Shown: piece after piece, positions 11,235 through 23,365 of the stretch
Numbering within the stretch: the stretch's first letter is position 1
How the letters are laid out: each line of letters starts with the position of its first letter
Source: Ariolimax columbianus
Lineage: Eukaryota; Mollusca; Gastropoda; Stylommatophora; Arionidae
Direction: 5' to 3'
Assembly (NCBI GenBank): GCA_036924085.1
Contig: JAVGWX010000006.1
Location: 41,693,746-41,757,745, forward strand
Length of the DNA: 64,000 bases
Position numbers and translations under genes: made by a program
The notes under the pieces: generated by a model
Told to the model about the DNA's origin: nothing
The model's input: the letters and a program-made list of their open reading frames with translations, nothing else
Databases searched by the model: none

Positions 11235-11945
11235 TATCCAAGCTACCTCTGGATCCATGTATATACAGATGGATCAGTATCAAATGCAACAGAGAATAGA
11301 GGTATCTTTCGGAGCCTAAAATAACATTACACAATGAAAGCCATCAGTGACTCAGTGAAAGCCATCAGTGAAATTTTAAGTTCAATTTAGAGAAGAGGCA
11401 GAGACGCTGAAAACTTAAGCAGAAATTATGACAGATAGAATCAAAGAGAGACACGTTTTATTCTTCACAGACGCGATGTCAATGGTTTCGAAAATGGGGA
11501 GGGGGGATCAAAATGAAAACAGATTAATAGTAGTTTTCTGTAAACATTGTCTCTTGTTTAAGAGAGTTGTGATACAGTAGATTCTGTCTCATTGCAACAT
11601 TCTAGACAATGAAGCGGTTGACAGACTATCAAGAGTGAATGGAAGCTTCCCCAGTCTGACGTAAGTATAACTTGTGTAGAGGTCATGAGGTTTACCAGGT
11701 GTAGATACAGCAGCAAGTGGGAAGTCTAGCTCACAGATCAACAAACAAACAATTCATGTTACCAGCTCAGCAGAGGAGAGCAGGTGGTAATCTTTAGACT
11801 CCGCACATACCCCAACAGACTGAGATGCAATATGTTCAACAAACTAAGAATAAGACATGCAGATGAATATGTTTGCGGTACTGACAAAATGGCTGATGAG
11901 CATCTACTACAAAGGTGTGCATCATACAATTAACAAATGGTAAAT
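11235..11945 (+). pseudogene. N-type LINE remnant, RNase H and CxC..H..C tail
   Basis: TDGSVSNAT (RNase H start) is followed by RHVLFFTDAMS and later by EEQVVIFRLRT-like and KMADEHLLQRC-like segments, in the order seen in N1. Stops, small duplications (GCCATCAGTGA twice) and frameshifts occur throughout. It is an older relative of N1. Confidence 0.7.
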
Positions 11946-12039
11946 GGTTGATAGAGCAGACATCGTCGCGCCATGGCATCCCTATTTGTGTTCAGTTCCT
12001 TCCATTGCTGAAAGTGCCTGCGACAGAGCACGCATTCGG

Positions 12040-12745
12040 TGGTTCATGTGGTAGGCTGCAATAGGCCAAACTGGCTAAGGAGTAGGCATCGATAAGGGAA
12101 GGCTACCCCGGTACCCAAACTGGCTAAGGAGTAGGGATCGATAAGGGAAGGCTAACCTGTTACCCAAACTGGCTAAGGAGAAGGCATAGAAGAGGGAAGG
12201 TTAACCCGGTACCTAGACTGGCTAAGGACTAGTAATCGATAAGGGAAGGCTACCCCGGTACCCAAACTGGCTAAGGAGTAGGCGTAGAAGAGGGAAGGCT
12301 AACCAGATACCAAAACTGGCTAATGAGTAGGGGTCCATAAGGGAAGGCTAACCCGGTACCCAGACTGGCTAAGGAGTAGGGATCGATAAGGGAAGGCTAA
12401 CCCGGTACCCAGACTGGCTAAGGAGTAGGGATCGATAAGGGAAGGTTAACCCGGTACCGAGACTAGCTAAGGAGTAGGGATCGATAAGGAAAGGCTAACC
12501 CGGTACCCAGACTGGCTAAGGAGTAGGGATCGGTAAGGGAAGGCTAACCCGGTACCAAAAATGCCATGCTAAAGTCGGATATGTCGGACCGAAAGTTGCA
12601 GATTTCGCTGTCAAGCTGTAACCTACGACACAGTGCTTTCTGTTTGCCGGACTACATCATACTACTTGTAAAGCAATTTTCAGGGATTGACAGTTTAGGG
12701 GGAGAATGAACGACGACGACGAAAAAGAAGAAGAAGAAGACGCAA
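12040..12745 (+). repeat. SINE B copy expanded by a 49-bp minisatellite (12068-12560, 10 copies)
   Basis: The array unit begins ACTGGCTAAGGAGTAGGGAT and includes GGCTAACCCGGTACC. It equals the SINE B stretch between the GCAGACTGGC and GGTACC blocks (compare 3200-3245). After the last unit the SINE continues normally with GTCGGATATGTCGGACCGAA and a (GAA)n tail. Confidence 0.9.
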
Positions 12746-12749
12746 CATA

Positions 12750-13555
12750 GACAGACAATACTACAGGCGATAAAGATGTCATTCAAAAACCGACTCTATC
12801 TTCCCAACGCCATAAATTTACAGACGAAATGCAATAAAATACAAAACACACTAGTTGCAAAGAAAATGTAAACAAAGAACGCAGGTGATGATTAAGCAGA
12901 TATCGGCCAGATAAGATAAGTTTCGAGCTGTAAAGATGAAGAGAAGAGAAGATTGCGTGGAAACATTAGATTTGGCATAGTTTAGTCTTATGTGCCAGCT
13001 CACCAAGACGAACCATATCAGTGGAAAACGGCAACAGCTGTCCTGTATTGTAATTGCAAAAATGAAGTGAATCTTTAAATACTTGATTTACAAAGCAGTA
13101 AATTAAAAGAGATAAGACCTGGAGTGCAATTTATCATCAAACCCCTTTCTGTTCGCTGTTGACCAGATTAAGAAGAACACTAATTCTAGATACGAAAATA
13201 TAATTCAATGGCTTTTGACAGAACGACTTGGCGGTATGGACTTTGTTGCCTATTGGCTCTTTTATCTCACAGCCACAACCAAATGCAAAATAACATAAAT
13301 CAACTGACTGAATAATCTCTGAAATTGTGTCAGATGGTACACAGAGAAAACATACAGATTATGAGAATGGAAGCACCTAACCGCAATCAGATTGTACTAT
13401 TCATTCATGCATAGGCGTCTAAGTCTTAATAATCCACACGCGTAGCGCCCTGTAAATTGTGTCCATCTCTGTATCCTGTATTTCGACACTATCTGCTATG
13501 GCTGTAAAGGCCGATCCGCGAGTGACAGTACCTGCCACAAATCGTACAACCATAC
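12750..13555. other. no recognisable gene or repeat
   Basis: AT-rich sequence without a long frame, recognisable element or tandem structure that I can see. Confidence 0.4.
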
Positions 13556-13559
13556 TGAG

Positions 13560-14030
13560 GAGACTGGCTTGCCTGGCTGTTACTTGATATCTTGTCTTTC
13601 TCGTTTCTCTACAGCCAGAAGACCTCTACTAGCGTCAGTAGCCACTATGCCCCCTCCAACTATGCCCCCTCCAGATAGCTCGATCCTGAACAATTTCTTC
13701 CCAGCCCTCGGATGGGATTTCCCTCTTGCATACGTCCTTGAATTGCAATGTGGGACGGTCGATTCTACTAACTCCAATGGCTAGCTGTCCATAAAGGATA
13801 TCCTTTGGTAGCCTCTCGTCTTCCAAGCGATAAACATGCCCCAACCACCGTAGACGCCGCTTGCTCAACATCGAGTACATGCTGTGAGTGTTTTACTCTC
13901 TGTAAGACCGCATTATGTGACATTCTCTTTTGCCACCCAATCCCCAAATTACGCCATAGACGCCTCATGTGAAAGGTGTTCCATCGCCGTTCCTGTTTAG
14001 TGTACTGCGAGGCACGATAATGCATAATAT
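13560..14030 (-). pseudogene. LINE C-terminal remnant
   Basis: Minus-strand frames give YTKQERRWNTFHMRRLWRNL, then in a second frame LSKRRLRWLGHVYRLEDERL and PKDILYGQLA. This order is characteristic of the C-terminal tail of a widespread animal LINE. Two frames are needed, so at least one frameshift separates the halves. The GCCCCCTCCAACTAT motif is locally duplicated at the 3' side. Confidence 0.75.
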
Positions 14031-14179
14031 AGATTCTTTAATATTTATTGGTAACACCGTAGGTAAGGTCATGGGTATTGTTAGAGATATGACATTACGG
14101 AAACACAAGCGGAGAGGGACTTTTTTTGCTATAAGGAATTTGTAGAAATCAAAATAAATTAAGTCCGTCACAAGAATAT

Positions 14180-14470
14180 AGGTGTTTATACCAACAATGT
14201 AAAGCCCGTCCTATTGTACGGCTCCGTGACTTGGAAAGCAATGAAAAAACATATAAAAACGTTCAAGATTTAATCAATGGATGATTGCGCTGAATAAAGG
14301 ATTAACATGGTTACTAATATAGAAATGTGGTAAAGAGACGTTAAGGCATATCTACAATAAACTCTCAAGGAGAAGGAAAATCAAGACACACATTAAAAAC
14401 TGAACACAAGACGTTGAAAAAGATGGAGTATAACAGGAAGACGGCGATATTTGATGAAAAGCTATGATCC
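14180..14470 (+). pseudogene. LINE C-terminal remnant
   Basis: NVKPVLLYGSVTWK and a later SRRRKIKTHIKN-like stretch match the C-terminal region of the LINE type also present at 49270-50640 and 57545-58000. It has decayed with multiple stops. Confidence 0.6.
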
Positions 14471-15089
14471 GTATGGAGTTGAAGAGTTTTGATTGATTTT
14501 GTTTGATTGATTGAATCGATTGGTGTAAATTAAGAGTCACCAAATGTTGGCGGTTCCCGAAAGGTGAACAAAGAGTATCATCAATGAAACATGTCACACA
14601 TGTCGTATTATTGTTGTTGTTGTTGTTATGGTGGTGGTGGAGCTGTTGTTGGAAACTACTCATTCTAGGGATTGCACTATCTTCCTATATCACTGGAAAT
14701 ACAGAATAATGTGTGAAGGTGCTGACTGACTCTTCTGCAATGCTAGAATTCTCGGCAGTATCACCACTTCAGGGATCGCATTGTCCACCGTCACTTCGTC
14801 TACCAAGCTGCCCTTGACGTGAACGTTAGGCTGGGTCTTGGTCAGTATGATGCATCTGACCTTAAAACACGCGACAAAACACTAAGGCTTATGGTATAAT
14901 CCCGTTTAGGAAAGGTGGACATTTGGAACGTAAGTTTGTCTAGTAGACACAGAGTCAAATATCACTTCACCAGAAGTGGCCTATATAGAACTGACATGTT
15001 TTGACTAAATATAAAGAAGCAAAATATCAAGAAAGCACTAAAGGTTAGACATGCTTATGGTGCACACATGGACGAAAACTGCTCCCCAT

Positions 15090-15650
15090 GTTGCAATGAT
15101 TATTGAAGAGACACAACTCGTTGCTATATTGACGACATACACACGGCCGATTGCTATATTTTCGACAGATACACCACTGGCTGCTCTATTGATGGTAGAT
15201 AAACCACTGGTTGTCATATGAATAATAGATACACCACTGGTTGTCATATAAATAACGGATCCGTCCCTGGTTACCATATGGATTATAGGTTCATCATTGG
15301 TTAGCATATGGATGATAGATCCATCACTGGATGCTATATGAATGATAGATTCATAGCTAGTCGGCGTATGAATAATAGATCTATCACTAGTTACCATATG
15401 GATGATAGATGCATTGCTAGTTGCCATATGGATGATAGATGCATTGCTAGTTGCCATATGGATGATAGATGCATTGCTAGTTGCCATATGGATGATAGAT
15501 GCATTGCTAGTTGCCATATGGATGATAGATGCATTGCTAGTTGCCATATGGATGATAGATGCATTGCTAGTTGCCATATGGATGATAGATGCATTGCTAG
15601 TTGCCATATGGATGATAGATGCATTGCTAGTTGCCATATGGATGATATTA
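15090..15650. repeat. 30-bp minisatellite, left block
   Basis: Unit GATGATAGATGCATTGCTAG plus TTGCCATATG. Copies are degenerate from 15090 and almost perfect from 15400. The unit contains no stop in several frames, so overlapping frames stay open on both strands (for example 15038-15637 minus). I do not treat those as proteins. Confidence 0.95.
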
Positions 15651-15654
15651 TTTA

Positions 15655-16185
15655 TGAGTTGTCCAACGCAAGCGATGATAGCGACATCAATAGGAGGTTT
15701 TGTCTTGATGATGTAACTTGCGTTGTATTCGGATTATAGTGAGGAAGTCACTGCGCCTGTCATCGCCCTCACTCTCTGGTCCCGAGCTGCCTTGGACCAG
15801 TAGCAGGGCACTAGTCAAGACGACTGGAGGCAACTCAGGATGCAGACACTCTGGTCCCACCTCCAGTGAGACCAGGCGTCCCTATGATACTCGTGGGATT
15901 CGAAAGTCCACCGTATCTGTTCATCGTTTTGGGAGGCAAGTGCCTGACCTCTCGACCACAGCGACCCCAGAAGACTCGGCAGAGTCTGTAGACAACCAGT
16001 GTTGCATTCCAGTCCTGTTTTTTGGCCCCCCCCCAAAAAAAAAGGACCAGCGGACGGTTGGGATGTTTATGCAAGCAGTCACCCCCACGCAGTCAAGCTG
16101 TCGTTGAAGGGGTCTGGGCTGATGAATCTGAGCTTGTCATTTGCCAACTCTTTCCTGATCAGAGGGCCAGTATTGATAAAGAATC
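15655..16185 (+). repeat. interspersed repeat D, copy 1
   Basis: Shares with 23366-23660 the blocks GTTTTGTCTTGATGATGTAA, CAAGACGACTGGAGGCAACT and GAGACCAGG...GGGATTCGA. In both places it follows directly after a minisatellite. Here the same 30-bp array resumes on the far side. It may be a non-autonomous mobile element; I see no coding capacity. Confidence 0.65.
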
Positions 16186-16189
16186 ATGA

Positions 16190-17245
16190 TTTCACTATCG
16201 ATGATAGATGCATCACTGGTTGCCATATGTATGACAGACACCCCCCCCCCCGCCCCTCTCCAAAATTGTGCCATATGGATGATAGATACACCTCTAGTTG
16301 TCATATAGATGATAGATACACCTCTAGTTGCCATATAGATGATAGATGCACCTCTAGTTGCCATATAGATGATATATACATTACTAGTTGCCATATAGAT
16401 GATAGATACACCTCTAGTTGTCATATAGATGATAGATTCACCTCTAGTTGCCATATAGATGATAGATACATCTCTAGTTGTCATATAGAGGATAGATACA
16501 CCTCTAGTTGCCATATAGATGATAGACACACCTCTAGTTGTCATATAGATGATAGATACACCTCTAGTTGCCATGTAGATGTTAGATACACCTCTAGTTG
16601 TCATATAGATGATAGATACACCTCTAGTTGCCATATAGATGATAGATACACCTCTAGTTGCCATATAGATAGATACACCACTAGTTGCCATATAGATGAT
16701 AGATACACCTCTAGTTGCCATATAGATGATAGATACACCTCTAGTTGCCATATAGATAGATACACCTCTAGTTGCTATATAGATGATAGATACACCTCTA
16801 GTTGCCATATAGATGATATATACACCTCTAGTTGTCATATAGATGATATATACATTACTAGTTGCCATATAGATGACAGATACACTATTAGTTGCCATAT
16901 AGATGATAAATACACCTCTAGTTGCCATATAGATGATAAATACACCTCTAGTTGCCATATAGATGATAAATACACCTCTAGTTGTCATATATATGATAGA
17001 TACACCTCTAGTTGCCATATAGATGATAGATACACCTCTAGTTGTCATATAGATGATAGATACACCTCTAGTTGCCATTTAGATGATAGATACACCTCTA
17101 GTCATATAGATGATAGATACATTACTAATTGCCATATAAATGACAGATACACTACTAGTTGCCATATAGATGATAGATACACCGCTAGTTGCATTATAGA
17201 TGATAGATGCATCTCTGTACTATATAACAATAGATACACCTCTGG
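16190..17245. repeat. 30-bp minisatellite, right block, about 35 copies
   Basis: Unit CCATATAGATGATAGATACA plus CCTCTAGTTG, the same family as 15090-15650. A few units are shortened (27 or 24 bp), always by multiples of three. A 416-codon plus frame and a 313-codon minus frame are therefore open. The plus peptide is a repeated decamer CHIDDRYTSS. With both strands open and no start context or homology, non-coding is the better reading. Confidence 0.95.
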
Positions 17246-17249
17246 ATGA

Positions 17250-17285
17250 CAAACGGAAGATATATATATATATATATATATACAC
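17250..17285. repeat. (TA)n microsatellite
   Basis: About ten TA dinucleotides directly after the last 30-bp unit. Confidence 0.9.
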
Positions 17286-17584
17286 AACTGGCTATCAGTA
17301 TAGAGGCTCTCAATAAAAGCAGAATAATTAAACACATCCTGACCAGAACAACGGCTGCTTTCACAATCATTTCAGTCGAGTGGCATGTCACACATCGATT
17401 TTATCCAGGTCCATAACTGTTGTCCTACACTTTAGTGCAAACAGAGAGTTAAAAAAGCAGACTACATTATGATTCTTACTACTGCCTACACAGCGAGAGG
17501 TCTAAGTGACATGCACTTTAAGCAAAACATAAAATAGACGTTTGGTATTGATGAGAAGAGGATGCTCACACCCGACAACTGCAA

Positions 17585-17960
17585 GGATGTCATTCTACTT
17601 CTTCGTTCGTTCTCAATCTCTCACTACCAAACCCTGAAAGGGCAAGTAGCCGAATGTAGTACAGAGAACGGAATTCGTTGTGTTGTAGTTTACAGCTTGG
17701 CTGCGATATTTGCACCTTTCGGTCCAACACATCCGACTTCAGCAAGCATTTTTTGAGTTCCGAGTTAGCATTCCCTTTTCAATCGCTTGTCCTTAGTCAG
17801 TCTGCCCTACTGCAGTCTGTTATTCAGGATCACCGCGTGGAGGTGTAGAAGGGTCTTGGCAGCTATGGTTCGCTGCCCCTGACGCTAGCAGTAAGCTATG
17901 GGTCGCTGACCATTGCAGTTCATGCACTGCTCAGCATTTTGATTCCGGATGTCATTCAAG
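17585..17960 (-). mobile_element. SINE B, minus orientation
   Basis: The reverse complement matches 3059-3425 through nearly the full length, including TGCTTGCTGAAGTCGGATGT. It ends in GAACGAACGAAGAAG at the 17600 side. Confidence 0.85.
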
Positions 17961-18057
17961 GTGACAACGATGGATTTCTTCCTCGTCTTCGTTGTATCTG
18001 TTCAGATCTCAACTTGAATACATCTAAAGAAAGCAGTGGCTAGTCTGAGGCTAGTGG

Positions 18058-19030
18058 TATTGCTATGGTCGAGAGGTAAAGCACTCGTCTCTCAAAGTGA
18101 TGAACGCAAACGGCTGGGGTGGGCGGTATTGTGTATATGTGTGTGGGTGTGAGTGTGGTCAAACCATAGTGGGAAAGGGGGGCGGGGAGGGGATGGTTGT
18201 GTGGGTGTGGTCAAACCGTAGCGGGAGGGGGGGGGGTGTTGTGTGGGTGTGGTCAAACCGTAGTGGGAGGGGGGAGGGGGGGGGATTGTTGTGTGGGTGT
18301 GATCAAACCGTAGCGGGAGGGTGGGGGGGTGTTGTGTGAGTGTGGTCAAACCGTAGCGGGAGGGGGGGGTGTTGTGCGGGTGTGGTCAAACCGTAGCGGG
18401 AGGGGGGTGTTGTGTGGGTGTGGTCAAACCGTAGCGGGAGGGGGGGGGTGTTGTGTGAGTGTGATCAAACCGTAGCGGGAGGGGGGGGGGGTGTTGTGTG
18501 AGTGTGGTCAAATCGTAGCGGGACGGGGGGGGGGGGTATTGTGTGGGTGTGGTCAAACCGTAGCGGGAGAGGGGGGGGGTTTGTGTGGTCAAACCGTAGC
18601 GGGAGGGGGGGGGTGTTGTGTGAGTGTGGTAAAACCGTAGCGGAAGGGGGGGGGTGTTGTGTGGGTGTGGTCAAACTATAGAGGAAGGGGGGGGGGGTGT
18701 TGTGTGGGTGTGGTCAAACCGTAGAGGGAGGGGGGGGGGGTGTTGTGTGAGTGTGATCAAATCGTAGCGGGAGGGGGGGGGTGTTGTGTGGGTGTGGTTT
18801 AAACCGTAGTGCGGGGTGGGGTCAAACTGTAGCGGGATGTGGGGGTGTGTTTGGGTGTGGTCAAACCGTATCGAGGGGTGGGGTTGAGTGGGTGTCGTCA
18901 AACCGTAGCGGGGGTGGGGTTGTGTGTGGGTGTGGTCAAACCGTAGCGGGGGTGGGGTTGTTTGTGGGTGTGGTCAAACCGTAGCGGGGGTGGGGTTGTG
19001 TGGGGGTGTGGTCAAACTGTAGCGGGGGTG
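18058..19030. repeat. G-rich minisatellite, roughly 20 units of 35-50 bp
   Basis: Units contain TGTTGTGTGGGTGTGGTCAA, then ACCGTAGCGGGAGG and a run of 6-12 G. The unit length varies mainly through the G run. The left edge (18058-18110) carries a tRNA-like A-box TGGTCGAGAGG, so the array may have started next to a SINE head. Strong G-quadruplex potential on the plus strand. Confidence 0.9.
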
Positions 19031-19174
19031 GGTTCTGTATGTTTTCAGACCGTACAATGTCTTACACAAAGCAAGCGGGTAAAATAAAAAGTAAGCACAA
19101 ATTCAATATCATCCACACGCCGACAAACACTGCCCGTGGAGCATTCCGAACATAGCTATAAACATCATCATCAT

Positions 19175-19700
19175 GTAGCATGTCATTTGCAGTACGTCGC
19201 TCTCATCACAGCCAATCTGAAAGAAATTCTCTTGCCAAATCTCCAGCATGCTCCAGAATTCCTTGACATCTTGGTGCCATTGTCTTCATGGTCTGCCTCA
19301 GCCCCTCTTGCCCGGCACCATACCTTCCATTACCGCTCTCTCAAGAAAGATGCACCTTCTGTAGGAGCCAAAGTATTTTAATTTTCTGTTCATGATGGAA
19401 TGTATGAACCAGTTCTCTTCTATGTCCAACTCTTGTCTACATTCTAATTTTTTTCAGTCCATAGTATTCTGAGGACCTTTTCGTGACATTTCGACTCTAA
19501 GGACTCGATTCTTTTCCTAGACGTATTGGTAGCTGTCCAAGTTCCGCAGCAGTATGCTGCCACGGGGAAAAAAACTAGGTTCTCAAGATGTTCACTGTTG
19601 TTGGTTTTCTGGCATTCCGCCATAGATTCCTCATGTTTCAGAGACACTTTAAAGAAGTCGCTGTAGCGTTTCTGATGTGTTGCTGGAGATTTCGTCTGTC
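19175..19700 (-). pseudogene. RTE-like LINE C-terminal remnant
   Basis: The reverse complement aligns with 5466-5930 (same 3' end GTAGCATGTC and CATCATCATCAT tail). Peptide pieces such as YCCGTWTATNTSRKRIESLE and ESKCHEKVLRILW are recognisable LINE C-terminal sequence. Frames are broken. Confidence 0.7.
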
Positions 19701-20104
19701 CTTATAATACGCCTTTTGTATATTCTGAGTTCACCGTATAATAGCTACCTGACGATGCGCTGATCGGGCATGCAGGCAACATGACCCGTCTATCTTACAT
19801 GAAACTTTTTTCAGAAGCGTATGGATACTCTACATGTTAGTCTTACTAGGAATTTCAGAGTCGGGCACTTTGCCCTGTCATCCGATGATAACTAGACTAC
19901 GCAGGCATATCAAGTGAAAACGATTTAGCTGTCTGTCACGTCAGCTATAAACTGTCCATGTTTCGTATTGAAATTAGCGGGCTGGTTGCCGCATTCTTTA
20001 AATATATTCAGTGGCGCCGCTGTTAATTTCTTAAGCGGAGGAATAAAATAAAGAAGAACACATTCAGACATCACAGACAAATTCATGTTCTACTTTCTTC
20101 TTTT

Positions 20105-20565
20105 TCTGTCCTACTGCCCTCGCCATACGGCGTCGCAGAGAGGTGGATGTCCTACTGCCCTCGCCATAGGGTGTCGCAGACAGGTGGGATGTCCTACTGC
20201 CCTCGCCATACGGCGTCGCAGAGAGATGGGATGTCCTACTGCCCTCGCCATACGGCGTCGCCGAGAGATGGGATGTCCTACTGCCCTAGGCATACGGCGT
20301 CGCAGAGAGGTTGGATGTCCTACTGCCCTAGGCATACGGCGTCGCAGAGAGATGGGATGTCCTACTGCCCTAGGCATACAGCGTTGCAGAGAGGTGGGAT
20401 GTCCTACTGCCCTCGCCATACGGCGTCGCAGAGAGATGGGATGTCCTACTGCCCTAGGCATAAAGCGTTGCAGAGAGGTGGGATGTCCTACTGCCCTAGG
20501 CATACGGCATCGCAGAGAGGTGGGATGTCCTACTGCCCTAGGCATACGGCGTCGCAGCGAGGCTG
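20105..20565. repeat. 42-bp minisatellite, 11 copies
   Basis: Unit GTCCTACTGCCCTCGCCATA plus 22 bases. The unit is 14 codons and several frames are open on both strands (for example 20085-20570). The peptide is Arg/Cys-rich and repetitive. No homology is recognised. Confidence 0.95.
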
Positions 20566-20629
20566 GATGAATAGATTTTTTGTTTTCGCCAAGTGGGAGG
20601 CTAGTGCTGTAGTTAGGTGTAACTTCCCG

Positions 20630-20900
20630 AGATTGTCAGACACCCTCAATCCACCGACGTCGTGGTCTATCCCTTGCTCGTGGAACGTAAACGTGCATGT
20701 GATATGCTATTGCTGTAGGATGGTCACAGTGGATTCTGGCTAAATGACCAAACAACATGATTTGTTGTGCGTCAATGTAGGTCCGAACTGGGTTTGTCCC
20801 CACTATCTGCCTCAGCGTGGTGTTGTGGAATTAGTCACGGATTGTCTTCTGTGCTGCTTCTCTCACATAGCATATCTCACCATATCTCATCCCAGTTCAT
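20630..20900 (-). pseudogene. LINE C-terminal remnant
   Basis: The minus translation gives VRTYIDAQQIMLFGHLARIH and, further on, ARDRPRRRWIEGV. Both are typical of LINE C-termini. It is short and broken. Confidence 0.6.
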
Positions 20901-21359
20901 TTAGACAGACTAATAGTTCTGAAACATGTGAAAGACAGCATGGAGTTTTTTTATATGTTGGTACACGCTATAAATAACGCTTCATATACCAGCAAGTCTG
21001 TTCCGTGAGTGACATTAGAGAATGTAAAATGACAAAGGAAGTAGTACCTTGAATCTAAGTAGAGCAACAACCGCAAGAAACAAATATATTTATAACACTT
21101 GAAAGTCATGCACACTCCTTGAAGCAACAGAAATAGTGACAATAGCAATAGGTCAAACAACCTAAAGGTCAGGTCTGATTACTTTCACGAGAGTACCTCA
21201 ATAAACTATTGATACCGCTCTCGATGAATGGGCGCGTGAATTTACTGATGGGATCTGCATTTCGTGCCACCATCAAAGTAGATTATGGCATCATTAAAGT
21301 GAGAAAAGATAAATTTAAAAAAAATTGTTCAATGTTGATTAAAACTAAATTTAATCAAA

Positions 21360-22735
21360 ATTAAAAATGGGTATGGTTAGATACCGCACCGAGACGAGAG
21401 CACAAACGAAACGTACGTTACGAACAATATGCCTTCATCAGGGACAACAAATAACAACAATGCTAAACTAGCAAATCATAGAAGGGAGGAATACGTGTAT
21501 GGGGGATGTCAACACATAAGGAAAAAATAGTGTACTTATCTGATATTGAATCTCACATACTGACTCATCAGGTCGTCGGCTTGATTCCAAATGACGGACA
21601 ACGGTCAGATTAGGTGGCCATGAGAGCGTAAACGGGGAGTGGGAAAGTGCCGGATAAGCCAGTAGCGGCCAAATACGGAAAAGACAAAATAGTGATCTAA
21701 GAGGGGACAAAAAAGAAAGTGACATAAGCCGGAAGGAGAGGGGGAGAGGGTTGGGGCTGAAATAACTGTGTGGGAAAAGGGGCGGGGGGGGGGGAGAAGA
21801 GTGGCAAAACTAGAAGGCAAATAGATGGGGGACAGCATGAGATTGAAAGATCAGATTTGGAAGAAATTGATGCCATTTGGTTGGAGGCAACCCATGCTGG
21901 AGGTAATTCTGTTCTCAAGGGGGAATCGATGACGATCTTCAGAGAAGCAAGAAACTAGTGACATTAATATCAGCCTTACACCGGTGCCTAAGACGATTGA
22001 AGTGGCTGGCAATTAGGAAATCCGTTCGGTTACGGATATCATTGAGGTGTTGGCGGAAACTCTCACGCAGTTCCATACCAGTCTCCCGAATGTATGTCAT
22101 ACCACACTGGCGGTAGATGATAGAATAGATGAAGTTACGGGAATTACATGTGAATCCCTCTTTGATGGATAACTCTGCTTCGGGGAAGGTAATGGAGTGA
22201 GAGAATATGATATGAGGGTAGGTAACACAGCCACGTGCATTTGTGCACGGCCTCGTGCCTGGAGGCTATGAGGGCTGGTGTGTAGGCGACTACTGACCAG
22301 CAAGTCCCTCAAGTTTCTGTCCCGTTTGTAGGCGACAAGGGGAGGATCGGGAAAAACTTTACGAGTGGCAGGATCAGAGTGAAGAATAGGGAGATGGCGG
22401 AATAAGATATCACGGACTGAGACGGAATGAGGGTGATAAATGAGGACAAGTTTCACACTGTCCGAGGGAGGACGATGAGTGGGATTGAGGGAGTCTTGAC
22501 GGGAGACAGGGAGAACCGGCTGGAGGGAGGAGGAGTGAGTGGTCTCAAGGTAGAGTCTCTCGCGAAGGAAGTCGTCGTCATCCTGACATAGGCGTCGGAG
22601 GCGAGGAGTTGGGAGAAAGGAAGCGAATCGCGGCAGAATTGAGGATAGGAGGAATTGTAGAGTATGTAGCTGTGGATGTCAGTGGGTTTGTAGTAGACAG
22701 TGGTGGAGTGGCCTGGAGAGCAGAGAGAAAGACAT
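21360..22735 (-). mobile_element. Penelope-like element, 3' part with terminal repeat
   Basis: Coding remnant (21950-22735) followed on the minus strand by a non-coding end (21360-21480). That end recurs at 27325-27440 and, amplified, at 3770-4316. The end contains CCCTGATGAAGGC and GTAACGTACG, a layout reminiscent of hammerhead cores in such terminal repeats, although GTAA replaces the expected GAAA. The upstream side stops exactly at the 27-bp array. Confidence 0.75.
21950..22735 (-). pseudogene. Penelope-like RT/GIY-YIG protein, C-terminal part
   Basis: Minus-strand pieces in order: YYKPTDIHSYLHYSSS and RDSLPFSQLL (region after the RT core), then PPLVAYKRDRNLRDLL, then FTCNSRNFIYSIIYRQCGMT followed by YIRETGMELRESFRQHLNDI (GIY-YIG endonuclease core), then VASHFNRLRH-like residues. 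These match Penelope-like element proteins, which combine reverse transcriptase with a GIY-YIG nuclease. At least two frame changes separate the pieces and the RT catalytic core is absent, so it is dead. Family assignment is confident; the subfamily is not resolved. Confidence 0.8.
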
Positions 22736-23365
22736 ACAAAGAGATAGTATCAATACTAGAAAACAAAGAGATAGTAAACACTAGAAAAGAATGAGATAGT
22801 ATCAATACTAGAAAACAAAGAGATAGTATCAATACTAGAAAAGAATGAGATAGTATCAATACTAGAAAACAAAGAGATAGTATCAATACTAGAAAACAAA
22901 GCGATATTATCAATACTAGAAAAGAATGAGATAGTATCAATACTAAAAAATCAAAGAGATAGTATCAATACTAGAAAACAAAGAGATAGTATCAATACTA
23001 GAAAACAAAAAGATAGTATCAGTAGTATAAAACAAAGAGATAGTATCAGTAGTATAAAACAAAGAGATAGTATCAGTAGTATAAAACAAAGAGATAGTAT
23101 CAGTAGTAGAAAACAAAGAGATAGTATCAGTAGTATAAAACAAAGAGATAATATCAGTAGTATAAAACAAAAGAGATAGTATCAGTAGTATAAAACAAAA
23201 GAGATAGTATCAGTAGTAGAAAACAAAGAGATAGTATTAGTAGTATAAAACAAAGAGATAGTATCAGTAGTATAAAACAAAGAGATAGTATCAGTAGTAT
23301 AAAACAAAGAGATAGTATCAGTAGTATAAAACAAAGAGATAGTATCAGTAGTATAAAACAAAGAT
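22736..23365. repeat. 27-bp minisatellite, about 23 copies in two variant blocks
   Basis: Unit AAAGAGATAGTATCAGTAGT plus ATAAAAC. The left third carries variant TATCAATACTAGAAAAC, the right two thirds TATCAGTAGTATAAAAC. It abuts the Penelope-like remnant on the left and repeat D on the right. Confidence 0.95.

Noticed and set aside
15090..17245. CRISPR-like array
   Set aside because: Units are directly adjacent without unique spacers, and the sequence is clearly animal nuclear DNA. The same holds for all other arrays here.
21380..21440. Confirmed hammerhead ribozyme
   Set aside because: CTGATGA is present but the GAAA core box reads GTAA in every copy, and stems I and III cannot be shown by eye. 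Kept only as a weak finding.
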